From contig JAGZJH010000021.1 in NCBI GenBank assembly GCA_018365815.1, positions 1 through 42,256 on the forward strand: 42,256 nucleotides of DNA, written 5' to 3'. The notes below the pieces were generated by a model. The model had not been told where the DNA came from, did no database searches, and saw only the letters and a list, made by a program, of their open reading frames with translations. The stretch is from Erysipelotrichaceae bacterium (GTDB lineage: Bacteria > Bacillota_I > Bacilli_A > Erysipelotrichales > Coprobacillaceae). Positions 16,604 through 25,091 of this stretch are shown piece after piece; the first letter of the stretch is position 1; each line of letters begins with the position of its first letter. A program made the position numbers and the translations under genes.

Positions 16604-17131
16604 TTACTTCCTTAAAATATCTAAACAAATTTGATACATCGCTTCTTTAAAATGATGATTTGCTTCGTTATATGTCAGTTCCATCAAAATTTTTTCAACA
16701 CGTTCTTGATATTCTTTTTCCAAAGAATATTTAAAATAATACTCTTTAAACAATTTAAAAGCTGCGATTAAATCATTTAAAATATTTTCAAAATAAATTC
16801 CTTCTGCAACTAACAACTCAATGCCACTTTCAACATAACTTAACAATAAATTACTATATTCTTTTTCATTTTGACACAGTTCTAACCCTTCTTCTAAATA
16901 ATCTTTTGCTTTATCAATATTAAATCTTGCACTACTTGAAAAAAATGATTTATATATTTTTTCTTGATATATTTTAACAACTTCAACTTGATTTTCATTA
17001 GAAAATAATTGTTCAAGATAACCTTGACTGGCTTGATTTTCTTTATACATTTTCGCAATTAGTTCGATTAATTCTGCACGTTTGTAATCTTTTAACTGTT
17101 TTTTTAATGTTCTTAAACCCATTTTACTCAA
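16604..17131 (-). CDS. DUF6155-like small helical protein
   Basis: The gene encodes about 175 aa. The N-terminus, MGLRTLKKQLKDYKRAELIE, and the KEYYFKY stretch near the C-terminus resemble DUF6155 proteins, whose function is unknown. The sequence is all-helical and charged, with no signal peptide or membrane segment. TTG 17131 is preferred because AGGGAG lies eight bases upstream; ATG 17122 is the alternative, and an ATG at 17170 has no visible site. It sits between the GH4 and GH1 genes on their strand, but a strong terminator separates it from GH4, so it probably has its own promoter. Confidence 0.6.
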   Translation of the reverse strand: MSKMGLRTLKKQLKDYKRAELIELIAKMYKENQASQGYLEQLFSNENQVEVVKIYQEKIYKSFFSSSARFNIDKAKDYLEEGLELCQNEKEYSNLLLSYVESGIELLVAEGIYFENILNDLIAAFKLFKEYYFKYSLEKEYQERVEKILMELTYNEANHHFKEAMYQICLDILRK

Positions 17132-17192
17132 TTCAATCACTCCCTGTTGAAATATTTTAACATAAATCAAATCGTTCGTGTTTTTTAAAGCA

Positions 17193-17219
17193 ATAAAAAA
17201 GAACGAAAATTCGTTCTTA
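17193..17219 (-). terminator. Terminator of the GH4 gene, overlapping its stop codon
   Basis: AAGAACGAA (17199-17207) pairs with TTCGTTCTT (17210-17218) around a 2-nt loop. On the minus strand the stem is followed by TTTTTT. The GH4 stop codon lies within the stem. Confidence 0.85.
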
Positions 17220-18530
17220 GTTTTGATAATTAAATTGTGGCAAGTATTCTTGATGAGCTTTGATTAATTCTTCAACTACGATATTAGCATCTGCATCACT
17301 TTGGCATAATGGATTCATGTTTAATGCTGTTACTGCTAAGTTTTTATCACCGGTAATTACCGCTTGACAAACTAAACGTTCAAAAGTTTTCATCATGTGA
17401 ACATAACCGCTAATTGGTAATTTTAATTCACCGGTTACAATTGGTTTTGGTCCATCTGAAGTAATACGACACGCTACTTCTACTGCACTATCTAATGGTA
17501 AATCTGCAATCGCCCCATTATTTAATATATCAACATATTGAATATCACCGGTATTGTTGTAAATGGATTGAATTAAATTACAAGCTGCGTCGGAATATTT
17601 GGCACCCCCACGCATTGAAAGTTGTGCCGGTTTTTCTTTTAATTCTTCTTCAGTTTTGCTAACGACTTCTCCCCTAACTGTTCCTGTTTTAAACCATTCT
17701 TTTTCTTCAATTAATTGCTCTTTTGTATAAAAATAATAATTATGGTAAGGACAAGGAATAGCTTGTAAACCTTTAATAAATGAAGGTGAATAAGGAATAG
17801 AAACAAAGTTTTTCATTTGAATGGTATCTTCTTCATTAATTGAAGCATACATTTTCAACAATTTTTGAAAACATGATTTTCCATTCACAAATACATCTGT
17901 TGCAAAGATGAAATGATTTACCCCTTGGATTTCCATTGTCACTTCACTTTCATCAACATTCAACATTTTCGCAAAGCCACTCACCATATTTACCGGAACG
18001 TTACATAATACAATGGCTTTTTTAAAGTTTGTATAACGATAAATGGCTTCTGTCACCATTCCTGCTGGGTTAGTAAAATTAATTAACCACGCATCAGGAC
18101 AAATTTCTTCAATATCTTTAACAATATCTAAAATTACCGGAATAGTCCTAAACGCCTTAAACATTCCTCCGGCACCATTTATTTCTTGTCCAATCATGCC
18201 ATGAGTAATCGGGATACGTTCATCTAACACACGTGCCGGTAAACGTCCTACACGCATTTGCGTAGTTACAAAGTCCGCACCTTTTAAAGCCTCTTTACGA
18301 TCATATGATAAAGTAATTGTCATTGGAACATTCGCTTCTTTGACCATACGTTTAGCAAGCGCCCCAACGATTTCTAACTTCTCACGTCCGGCTTCAATAT
18401 CAACTAAACATAATTCTTTAACCGGTAAAGTTTCATATCGTTTAATAAACCCTTCGACTAATTCTGGGGTATAACTACTTCCTCCACCAATAGTTACTAT
18501 TTTAACTGCTTCTTTTTCATAAAATTCCAC
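17217..18530 (-). CDS. NAD-dependent 6-phospho-beta-glucosidase, GH4 (LicH/CelF type)
   Basis: GH4 enzymes cleave 6-phospho-glycosides by an NAD+/Mn2+-dependent oxidation-elimination route. Seen here: Rossmann motif IVTIGGGSSYTPELVEG (about 11-27), the INFTNPAG motif (150-157), a metal-binding Cys in LCNVP (C176) and a metal-binding His in GVNHF (H206). Length is normal (437 aa). The start is odd. The open frame begins at GTG 18530 with no Shine-Dalgarno, whereas GGTGG is ideally placed before ATG 18520, which is out of frame and stops after seven codons. One extra A in the five-base run 18513-18517 would give MKKEAVKIVTIG in frame. So a single-base indel is likely, either real or an assembly error. 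Confidence 0.9.
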   Translation of the reverse strand: MEFYEKEAVKIVTIGGGSSYTPELVEGFIKRYETLPVKELCLVDIEAGREKLEIVGALAKRMVKEANVPMTITLSYDRKEALKGADFVTTQMRVGRLPARVLDERIPITHGMIGQEINGAGGMFKAFRTIPVILDIVKDIEEICPDAWLINFTNPAGMVTEAIYRYTNFKKAIVLCNVPVNMVSGFAKMLNVDESEVTMEIQGVNHFIFATDVFVNGKSCFQKLLKMYASINEEDTIQMKNFVSIPYSPSFIKGLQAIPCPYHNYYFYTKEQLIEEKEWFKTGTVRGEVVSKTEEELKEKPAQLSMRGGAKYSDAACNLIQSIYNNTGDIQYVDILNNGAIADLPLDSAVEVACRITSDGPKPIVTGELKLPISGYVHMMKTFERLVCQAVITGDKNLAVTALNMNPLCQSDADANIVVEELIKAHQEYLPQFNYQN

Positions 18531-18589
18531 CTATAATTGCCAAATTCACTATAACTTGTTATGGCTTACTTGTAACGTTTGATATTATT

Positions 18590-18607
18590 AACTATACCGG
18601 TACAGTT
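18590..18607. promoter_or_regulatory. 18-bp operator-like palindrome next to the MocR pseudogene
   Basis: AACTATACCGGTACAGTT is self-complementary except for one symmetric pair of positions. A TATAAT box (18613-18618) lies just downstream, towards the regulator. GntR/MocR-family regulators typically bind such sites and autoregulate, so this may be the surviving operator of a regulator now decayed. It also lies upstream of the divergent GH4 gene. Confidence 0.5.
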
Positions 18608-18628
18608 TATGATATAATAAAAAAAGAG

Positions 18629-19306
18629 ATGAAAATTATGTATAAATATCAACAAATTGCTCAATTGGCTTTAAAATATAATGTTATTATTATTGAAGAT
18701 GATTATTTTTCACACGCTTTTCATACACCTCATTATTTACCTATTCATTATTATATGGCTGGTCAAAATTGTATCTATTTAACAAGTTTTTCTAAAACAA
18801 TCCCTTATCTTCGTATTGGAATATGTGTCATTGACCCTGCTTTTAAACCTATTTTTGAAAACTTAATTCATCAATCTTACTACTACTCTTACCAACTTCC
18901 CTCTTTAATTTCACAAGCGACTTTAGAAGCTTATTTACAAAATAATTTACACGAGCAATAAATGTTGAAATTGGAACGAAAATTAAAAAATCATTTTAAA
19001 GTTACCCAAGCGATCACTTCAAATTGGGATCCGAACATTGCCAAATTAATTGGTGGTTATGCCGGTTATTATTGTTCAATTCAAGTACATTTTTAACTTT
19101 CTCTTGATTTATTAGAAAAAGAGTTAGAAAAACATCATATTTTAATTGCTCGTAATGAATGTTGTTTTTATAATACAGACCATTTTAATCATACCATTCG
19201 CCTTAGTATCACGAGATGTAATTCTAAAAAACAACTTGAAAATGCCCTTTGTTTATTTTATCAAATACTTGAAACATTAACGACAAACTATATTCATTCG
19301 ATTTAA
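18629..19306 (+). pseudogene. MocR-type (GntR/aminotransferase) regulator, decayed
   Basis: The frame from ATG 18629 encodes LALKYNVIIIEDDYF, then YLTSFSKTIPYLRIG with the PLP-lysine region, as in the aminotransferase-like domain of MocR regulators. It stops at 18959-18961. The same frame continues with coherent MocR C-terminal sequence (GGYAGYYCSI, LIARNECCFYN, IRLSITRC) through a second stop at 19094-19096 and ends at 19304-19306. The N-terminal GntR winged helix and the first part of the aminotransferase fold are missing; a promoter-like TATAAT sits where they should be. So this is a 5'-deleted gene with two nonsense mutations. Divergent orientation to GH4 suggests it once regulated a neighbour. 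Confidence 0.85.
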
Positions 19307-19600
19307 TTTGTTCATAAAGATTACAATATTTCAATAATGTCAAAGGTTTTTATTAAGACATATTTTTTGTTAGATTATCTTGATAACAGTTAAAATATTT
19401 TGTTATTTAATTTAAATTTGTGTTTTCCTAATTAAAAATGTTTTGATAGCGTAGATTTATATCACTCACACTAAACCTTTTAGCCTATTCATTTTTAAAA
19501 CGATACAGTAGCCTTTTTTAGGGGATCTATACTATTTTTCTTTTGATTTTTAAATAAATGTGAGATAATAACAATGACAAGAAAAAGGGGGAACCATTAT

Positions 19601-20881
19601 ATGTCTAATGAATATAAATTTGAAACATTACAAGTTCATGCTGGACAACACATTGACCCAACGACAAAAGCAACCGGAATACCTATTTGTCTTTCAAATG
19701 CTTTTACATTTGATGATGCAAATCAAGCCGCAAGAATTTTTGCACTTGAAGAAAATGGGTATTTTTATTCAAGATTATCCAATCCAACAATTACCGCTTT
19801 ACAAGAAAGAATGGCTGCTTTAGATGGTGGGGTTGGAGCAGTAGCGTTTGCTTCAGGAACTGCTGCCATTATGGGAACTTTTATGACAATTATGCAATCA
19901 GGAGATGAATTGCTTGCTGCCAATAATTTATATGGTGGAACTATTGGTTCTTTATCGGGAACAATGACCGGAATGGGATTTAAAACACATTTATTCGATC
20001 CTAAAAAATTAGATGAAATGGAAGCAATGATTAACGAAAAAACTAAAATTATTTTCGTAGAATCAGTGGGTAATCCAAATGCTGATATTATCGATTTTGA
20101 TAAAGTTAAAGCCATTGCTCAAAAACATGGCATTGTATTTATTGTGGATAATACAACACCAACACCTTATTTATTTAAACCAATTGAACATGGTGCCGAT
20201 ATTGTTGTTTACTCAACCACTAAATACCTAGCAGGTCATGGTAATGTTATGGGGGGTGTGGTTGTAGATAGTGGTAAATTTGATTGGCACAATCCACGTT
20301 ATCCACTTTTCACAACACCGGATAAAGCTTATCATGATATCGTTTATGCTGATTTAAACGAATCTGCCTTAACAACAAAATTAGTCGCTAAAACATTAAG
20401 AGATTTAGGGGCTTGTATGTCGCCATTTAATGCTTATTTAACTTTACTTGGTCTAGAAACTTTATCTCTTAGAATGAAACAACATGTTGAAAACTCAAGA
20501 AAAGTTGCTGAATTTTTAGAAAACTGTGACGATGTTGAATGGGTAAGCTATCCTGAATTACCAAGCCATCCTGATTATCAATTAGCCAAAAAATACTTCC
20601 CTAACGGATTAGGTGGATTATTTACATTTGGGGTTAAAGGTGGAATTGAAGGTGGAAAAACAGTGATTAATTCAATCAAATTGATTATCCATGTCACAAA
20701 CTTTGCAGATTCACGTACATTACTGACTCACCCAGCAAGTACCACTCATGCTCAAATGAGCGAAGAAGAACGACTTGCAGCAAGCGTTAAACAAGAAACA
20801 TTAAGAATTTCAATTGGATTAGAACATTATGAAGATATTATTAATGATTTAAAACAAGCATTTAAAAACATTAAAAAATAA
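19601..20881 (+). CDS. metY: O-acetylhomoserine aminocarboxypropyltransferase (sulfhydrylase)
   Basis: This PLP enzyme of the Cys/Met-metabolism family makes homocysteine from O-acetylhomoserine and sulfide. Family signs are FETLQVHAGQ at the start, YSRLSNPT, the FASGTAA phosphate-binding turn, VDNTTPTPYLFKPIEHGAD, and the PLP lysine in YSTTKYLAGHGN. The C-terminal THPASTTHAQ and LRISIGLEH are typical of MetY rather than cystathionine gamma-synthase. ATG 19601 is chosen because GGGGGAA precedes it; an ATG nine codons upstream has no site. No SAM riboswitch or T-box is evident in the 290 bp upstream. A bidirectional terminator follows. Confidence 0.92.
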   Translation: MSNEYKFETLQVHAGQHIDPTTKATGIPICLSNAFTFDDANQAARIFALEENGYFYSRLSNPTITALQERMAALDGGVGAVAFASGTAAIMGTFMTIMQSGDELLAANNLYGGTIGSLSGTMTGMGFKTHLFDPKKLDEMEAMINEKTKIIFVESVGNPNADIIDFDKVKAIAQKHGIVFIVDNTTPTPYLFKPIEHGADIVVYSTTKYLAGHGNVMGGVVVDSGKFDWHNPRYPLFTTPDKAYHDIVYADLNESALTTKLVAKTLRDLGACMSPFNAYLTLLGLETLSLRMKQHVENSRKVAEFLENCDDVEWVSYPELPSHPDYQLAKKYFPNGLGGLFTFGVKGGIEGGKTVINSIKLIIHVTNFADSRTLLTHPASTTHAQMSEEERLAASVKQETLRISIGLEHYEDIINDLKQAFKNIKK

Positions 20882-20883
20882 AT

Positions 20884-20950
20884 AAAAAACCTCTTAGTTC
20901 AATATGATGACTTTAACCAAAGACTAATCATACAAACTATGAGGTTTTTT
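20884..20950. terminator. Bidirectional terminator between metY and the convergent gene
   Basis: AAAAAACCTC (20884-20893) pairs with GAGGTTTTTT (20941-20950), with inner AGTT/AACT pairing and a long loop. Its T-run overlaps the stop codon of the convergent gene. Confidence 0.8.
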
Positions 20951-22478
20951 ATTCATCTAAATCACGATAGTAACTATAAACATTATATAAAGATAAAATA
21001 ATGAATGTAAAAAGTACAATCACTATAAATTGATTAAATAATGGCGAAAAACTACTGATAAATGATTTACTACTTGAAATAATCGGGATTGCATCAAAAA
21101 TAACTAAACATAATTTTGCATAACCAACAATAAACATATCACAAAAAGCATTGACAATCCAATGTTGATTAATCAAATCAGCAAATGCCATATAGATAAT
21201 TCCGACACATGAAACAATTAAAAAAGCATTTACAAAATTCATCAATCCTGCCAATAAAATTGCCCCTAGACGTTTGTAATCTTTTTTCTTGATATTTTCT
21301 TCAACAAAAACCACCTCATCATCAACTGGTAATTGTATATCTTGATTAATTTCTTCTAAAATATCACTTACTTGTGGATCCATAGGTTGAATTGATGTTG
21401 TATTTGAAGATACTTTATTTTCAATATCATCAAAATTCAATTCAAATTCTTTTGTTTCTGGATTTTCAAATACCTTAAAAGATTGTGTATGGTCGATTTT
21501 ATTAAGTTGTTCTTTTGTGTTTTCAATCGTTTGATGATTTGGCACTTCATCAGGGCGAACTTTTTCAAAAACATCTTCTTGTTTTAAAATCGGTTGATCT
21601 TTATTTTTTGAAATTTCTGAAAAGTGGAATCTAAATTCTTGGGTATCAAAATCGCCATATTGAACTTCATTTTTTTCAGAAAATACTTCCTCAACAATTG
21701 GTAACAATTCAGGCGAACTGCTGTATTTCATTTTTAAATACTCAAATCTACTTCTTTTTTCATCATCACTCATTGTATCATTGTAACCTAAAAAATCATT
21801 ATACATATTTGTCGTTGTGTATTTCCCAAATAAAATATATTGCAATAATTCAAATAACGAAGTCATCATTGCACTTGGTTTTAATGAAGGTTCAATGCAA
21901 GTGAGTTCAGAAATTTGTATGTAGATTGTATCGATAGGAGAATATCTAACACATTTAAAAATAGAATTTAAAGAAGATACAATTAATAATTCATAATGAT
22001 TAGTTTCATATAAATCAATGATTGTATGAAATAATTTAATAGATGGCATATTATCACTATAATCACTAATACTCACAACTTGATCAACAAGAGGTAATAA
22101 TCCTTTATATTTTAATAATTGTCTTGCACGTTTAGACGAATGAGTGGTAAATAACACTATTTTAATATTTTTACTTTTTAATAAATTAAAAACTGCTTCG
22201 ATATTTTCATTGACTTTAATATTTCTTAAATTCTTTTCACTATACAAATAAGACTCTATTTTTTCATTGATTTCTTGTGCTTGACTTTGATCTAAAAACG
22301 AATACATTGATTGAATAGTCCCTAAACGTAAAGCATATTCATGATAAGTAATGTTTTTAAATATATTAGGATACAGCAGTTGTGAAAAATCATATCTTAT
22401 TTGGTTTAAATTAAATACCATATCGTCCATTGTAAAAACGGCAACACGATAGTTTTCAAAATCTTTTAACGAATTCAT
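20949..22478 (-). CDS. Membrane-anchored HAD-like protein with substituted catalytic Asp
   Basis: The gene encodes 509 aa. Residues about 10-190 have a HAD-like layout: VAVFTMDDMVF at the motif I position, IVLFTTHSS at motif II, a Lys at about motif III (PSIKLFHTI), and LLIVSSLNS where GDS..D would be. The motif I nucleophile is Thr16 instead of Asp and motif IV lacks its acidic pair, so phosphatase activity is unlikely. A long acidic low-complexity linker (about 250-400) leads to three C-terminal membrane segments (about 405-428, 445-465, 482-502). I know no named family with this architecture. It may be a membrane-tethered binding or scaffold module. It is convergent with metY, with no obvious operon partner. 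Confidence 0.6.
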   Translation of the reverse strand: MNSLKDFENYRVAVFTMDDMVFNLNQIRYDFSQLLYPNIFKNITYHEYALRLGTIQSMYSFLDQSQAQEINEKIESYLYSEKNLRNIKVNENIEAVFNLLKSKNIKIVLFTTHSSKRARQLLKYKGLLPLVDQVVSISDYSDNMPSIKLFHTIIDLYETNHYELLIVSSLNSIFKCVRYSPIDTIYIQISELTCIEPSLKPSAMMTSLFELLQYILFGKYTTTNMYNDFLGYNDTMSDDEKRSRFEYLKMKYSSSPELLPIVEEVFSEKNEVQYGDFDTQEFRFHFSEISKNKDQPILKQEDVFEKVRPDEVPNHQTIENTKEQLNKIDHTQSFKVFENPETKEFELNFDDIENKVSSNTTSIQPMDPQVSDILEEINQDIQLPVDDEVVFVEENIKKKDYKRLGAILLAGLMNFVNAFLIVSCVGIIYMAFADLINQHWIVNAFCDMFIVGYAKLCLVIFDAIPIISSSKSFISSFSPLFNQFIVIVLFTFIILSLYNVYSYYRDLDE

Positions 22479-22558
22479 ACATCCACCTCTAGTTCTTTTT
22501 TAATCATAACATATTTTTAAATTTGAAAGTAGATATTTTAAAATTTAATTTAATTTTA

Positions 22559-22587
22559 TTGATTTATTATTTAGATTGTAGTATTAT
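22559..22587 (+). promoter_or_regulatory. Promoter of tRNA-Lys
   Basis: TTGATT (22559-22564), a 17-nt spacer and TATTAT (22582-22587) lie 12 bp before the tRNA 5' end, giving a good sigma-A promoter. Confidence 0.7.
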
Positions 22588-22599
22588 TTTTTATGTAAT

Positions 22600-22675
22600 C
22601 TCTCCTTAGCTCAGTTGGCAGAGCATCTGACTCTTAATCAGAGGGTCCACGGTTCGAGCCCGTGAGGGGAGACCA
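22600..22675 (+). tRNA. tRNA-Lys (anticodon CUU)
   Basis: The full cloverleaf is visible. The acceptor CTCTCCT pairs with AGGGGAG (one G-U), followed by discriminator A and encoded CCA. The D arm is GCTCAGTTGGCAGAGC, the anticodon loop CTCTTAA (CUU, Lys), and the T arm contains GGTTCGAGCC. Confidence 0.96.
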
Positions 22676-23043
22676 TTTTTATTTTAAAAACACATTTCAT
22701 TTATTATAAAATGATTTTATAACGATAAAAAGGGCGTTTTCCTATTTTTATAGGCGATACGCCTTTTTACCTTTTATATGAAATCAATCCATTTTGCAAG
22801 CGTTTTGTGGGAAAAGTGTGGGCAATGCTTCTATATTTTTAGCACTTATAATCGCTTTTAAAATAAAAAAATACAATATTTATGACTCCTGTCATTTTTT
22901 ATTATCCCCTCTCAATATTAATACAACAACAATTTAAAACTAATTTATTCAGTTTTAAAGGGATAAAAATATAAAATAACGCCTATTTTAATCATCAAAA
23001 ATATGCTAAAATAAAAGCAAATCATTAGAAAAGAGGAAAAATT
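22676..23043. other. Gene-free interval after tRNA-Lys
   Basis: No convincing reading frame is visible. It holds a perfect 9-bp inverted repeat TTATAAAAT/ATTTTATAA (22704-22722) and the terminator at 22727-22768. Further right is a relatively G-rich patch (about 22796-22832) containing AAGTGTGGGCAATGC that might be relic element sequence, though I could not identify it. The ROK gene promoter lies at the right end (TATGCTAAAAT near 23000). Confidence 0.45.
22727..22768. terminator. Terminator after tRNA-Lys
   Basis: AAAAAGGGCGT (22727-22737) pairs with ACGCCTTTTT (22759-22768) with one bulge, and an inner CCTAT/ATAGG stem closes the loop. Confidence 0.75.
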
Positions 23044-23934
23044 ATGTATTTAGTATTCGATATTGGTGGAACAGCAATTAAATATGCTGTAATGGATAAT
23101 GAAACTACGATTCATGAACAAGGAGAGTTTGAATCAGCTCCTTTAACAACATTAGACAAATTTATCAAAGCTATTGAAAATACCTATCGCCATTGTAGTC
23201 ATAAAATCGAAGGAATTGCAATGTGTTGTCCGGGTGTCATTGATGCCAAAAACGGAATTATTGAAATTGTTGTTGCTTATCCTTATTTAAATAACATCTG
23301 TTTAACAAAGTTAGTTTCAAAAGCATGTGATAACATTCCAACTTCTTTAGAAAATGACGGTAAATGTGCTGGTCTAGCCGAAGTTTGGAAAGGAAACGCC
23401 AGTCATGCAAATGATGCTATCGTTATTGTTTTTGGAACTGGAATTGGAAGTGCAATTATTAAAAACAAAAAAATACATCATGGTAAACATCGTTTAGCAG
23501 GTGAAATCAGCACTATTATTTCACGTTATGACAAAAAAGAACATGAAATACTGACTTGGTCTGATACTTGTTCAACAAAAGGATTATGTAAAATTGTTGA
23601 AAAGAAAAAAGGACTTGAACCTAACACAATCACTGGTCGCATCATTTTTCAATTAGCTGATGAAAAAGATCCTGAAATATTAGAAATACTTGAACAATAT
23701 TATTATGATATTGCCATTCAATTATATAATCTTCAATATATGTACGATCCTGAAATCATTTGTATTGGTGGCGGTGTTTCTAGACAACCTCGTGTATTAG
23801 AAGGTATTAAAAAAGCCATTGAAATCATTCATGAAGATCGAAGTCAAATCGTTAAACCAGAAGTCAATGTATGTAAATTTTTTAACGAAGCCAATTTAAT
23901 TGGGGCTTTATATTATTTTTTCAATCGTGAGTAA
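23044..23934 (+). CDS. ROK-family sugar kinase
   Basis: This 296-aa protein has the N-terminal ATP-phosphate loop FDIGGTAIKYAV, the second phosphate motif FGTGIGSAII at about 140, and a C-terminal adenosine motif CIGGGVSRQP. These define ROK kinases (glucokinase, ManNAc kinase, beta-glucoside kinase). The canonical zinc signature (CxCGxxGCxE) is not present; the region reads CSTKGLCK. That variant occurs in the Lin1840/BglK-like subgroup, so the substrate may be a beta-glucoside or other sugar. Given the phospho-beta-glucosidases in the window, beta-glucoside or glucose phosphorylation is plausible but inferred. GAGGAAAA precedes the ATG. Confidence 0.85.
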   Translation: MYLVFDIGGTAIKYAVMDNETTIHEQGEFESAPLTTLDKFIKAIENTYRHCSHKIEGIAMCCPGVIDAKNGIIEIVVAYPYLNNICLTKLVSKACDNIPTSLENDGKCAGLAEVWKGNASHANDAIVIVFGTGIGSAIIKNKKIHHGKHRLAGEISTIISRYDKKEHEILTWSDTCSTKGLCKIVEKKKGLEPNTITGRIIFQLADEKDPEILEILEQYYYDIAIQLYNLQYMYDPEIICIGGGVSRQPRVLEGIKKAIEIIHEDRSQIVKPEVNVCKFFNEANLIGALYYFFNRE

Positions 23935-23960
23935 AGAAAAAAACTTTACTCTTTTTTCTT
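23929..23960 (+). terminator. Terminator overlapping the ROK stop codon
   Basis: GAGTAAAG (23929-23936) pairs with CTTTACTC (23944-23951) and is followed by TTTTTT. The TAA stop of the ROK gene is inside the left arm. Confidence 0.88.
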
Positions 23961-24005
23961 TAACAAATCAAAATAGTGTTATAATTAAAAACGAGGTGAA
24001 ATTAA

Positions 24006-24641
24006 ATGCTTAAACATCAAAAAATACAAATTGCAATTTTTCTATACATCATCGCTTTAATTTATTCAGTGATATACAATTTAAATGGACACCCCTATTT
24101 AATGATGGTTCCGGTCTCTGCCCTAGTTCCATTTATTCTACCTTTACTTTTTAAAATATTAAAATTAAAAATGACTGATCGTATATTTATTCTTAATTTA
24201 TTATTTTGCTTTCTAGCCTCTATTGTAGGCAGTACATTAAGTGGTTATGAATATCCTTACTATGATAAAGTCATACACTTTATTAGCGGATTAATTATAT
24301 GTATATGTGGTTATTTATTATTTTGTATTATAAAAAAAGTAAAACGCATTAAAGAACCTTCTGATATGACATTAATGTATATTTTTATGAACACTTTTAA
24401 CTTAGCCGTTGCAGTGTTATGGGAATTTTATGAATACATGACCTTAATTTTCTTTAATTATGATTGTATTAATCATTACACTACTGGTGTTCATGATTCA
24501 ATTACAGATATGTTATGTGCCTTTGTAGGTGGAATAATCATTACATTACTTGTTTATCATTCATATAAATATCAAAAACCAAATTTCATTACAAAAATTT
24601 ATGAAGAACTTTATGAAAAAAATGCAAACGAAAAGGAATAA
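24006..24641 (+). CDS. YjdF/DUF2238-type integral membrane protein
   Basis: This 211-aa protein has about six hydrophobic segments. The conserved polar residues of the family are present: YYDKVIHFISG, LWEFYEYM and GVHDSITDMLCAFVGG, the last being the typical D-(S/T)-x-x-D-M signature near the end. Function in the family is unknown. It is monocistronic, with GAGGTGAAATTAA before the ATG and a hairpin at its 3' end. Confidence 0.75.
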   Translation: MLKHQKIQIAIFLYIIALIYSVIYNLNGHPYLMMVPVSALVPFILPLLFKILKLKMTDRIFILNLLFCFLASIVGSTLSGYEYPYYDKVIHFISGLIICICGYLLFCIIKKVKRIKEPSDMTLMYIFMNTFNLAVAVLWEFYEYMTLIFFNYDCINHYTTGVHDSITDMLCAFVGGIIITLLVYHSYKYQKPNFITKIYEELYEKNANEKE

Positions 24642-24680
24642 GAAATAACTTACACAGTTCATTTCTTACTCCTTTTTTAA
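24632..24680. terminator. Bidirectional terminator
   Basis: GGAATAAGAAAT pairs with ATTTCTTACTCC (one mismatch) and is followed by TTTTTT. It sits between the rightward YjdF-like gene and the leftward PH-domain gene. Confidence 0.75.
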
Positions 24681-25081
24681 TATTTTCTTAAAGTAGGCCT
24701 CATTTTTAAAATTTGGTCAATAAACTTTTGATTCTCTTTTAAAGCAATATACATCTCTTGTTTTTTAAACTCAACATAAATTCGATCTAATGAACAAGCA
24801 CTTGAAGCCAAGATACAATGAGAGCGATGAATATTAATAATCTCATCAATTTTAAACACTTGCACACTAAAACCAAAGTATAAAATCAAATCTCTCTCAC
24901 GAATTTCAACTTTATTTCTAATCATCGGTGGAACGATGATTAAATTCCCCAAATAATAAATAATCATAGCAATACCGGTGAAAGTATCCGGTGTTTGATT
25001 TATGAGCCCTTTAATCGGAAGGGTGTTATAAACAAAAAACACCATATAATACCACAGAGCAACTTTACCTTTAAAAACCAT
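24677..25081 (-). CDS. PH-domain membrane protein (bPH_4 type)
   Basis: This 134-aa protein has two N-terminal hydrophobic segments (about 8-20 and 36-52) followed by a small beta-rich domain. The tail SSACSLDRIYVEF, then MYIALKENQKFIDQI, is characteristic of bacterial PH (bPH_4) domains, in which a S-x-A-S-L-D-R-I core precedes a K/F-containing helix. The role is unknown; such proteins are often membrane-associated partners. It is third of three same-strand genes, 10 bp after the preceding one, so it is probably co-transcribed with the XRE-TM regulator. Confidence 0.75.
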   Translation of the reverse strand: MVFKGKVALWYYMVFFVYNTLPIKGLINQTPDTFTGIAMIIYYLGNLIIVPPMIRNKVEIRERDLILYFGFSVQVFKIDEIINIHRSHCILASSACSLDRIYVEFKKQEMYIALKENQKFIDQILKMRPTLRKY

Positions 25082-25091
25082 TGTTATCCCC

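Noticed and set aside
19307..19600. Possible SAM riboswitch or T-box leader before metY
   Set aside because: No conserved SAM-I core, no T-box sequence and no terminator/antiterminator pair were seen; only a likely promoter close to the start.
22676..23043. Attachment site or island remnant downstream of tRNA-Lys
   Set aside because: No repeat of the tRNA 3' end occurs nearby and no integrase is adjacent; the G-rich patch near 22796-22832 is suggestive but unidentified.
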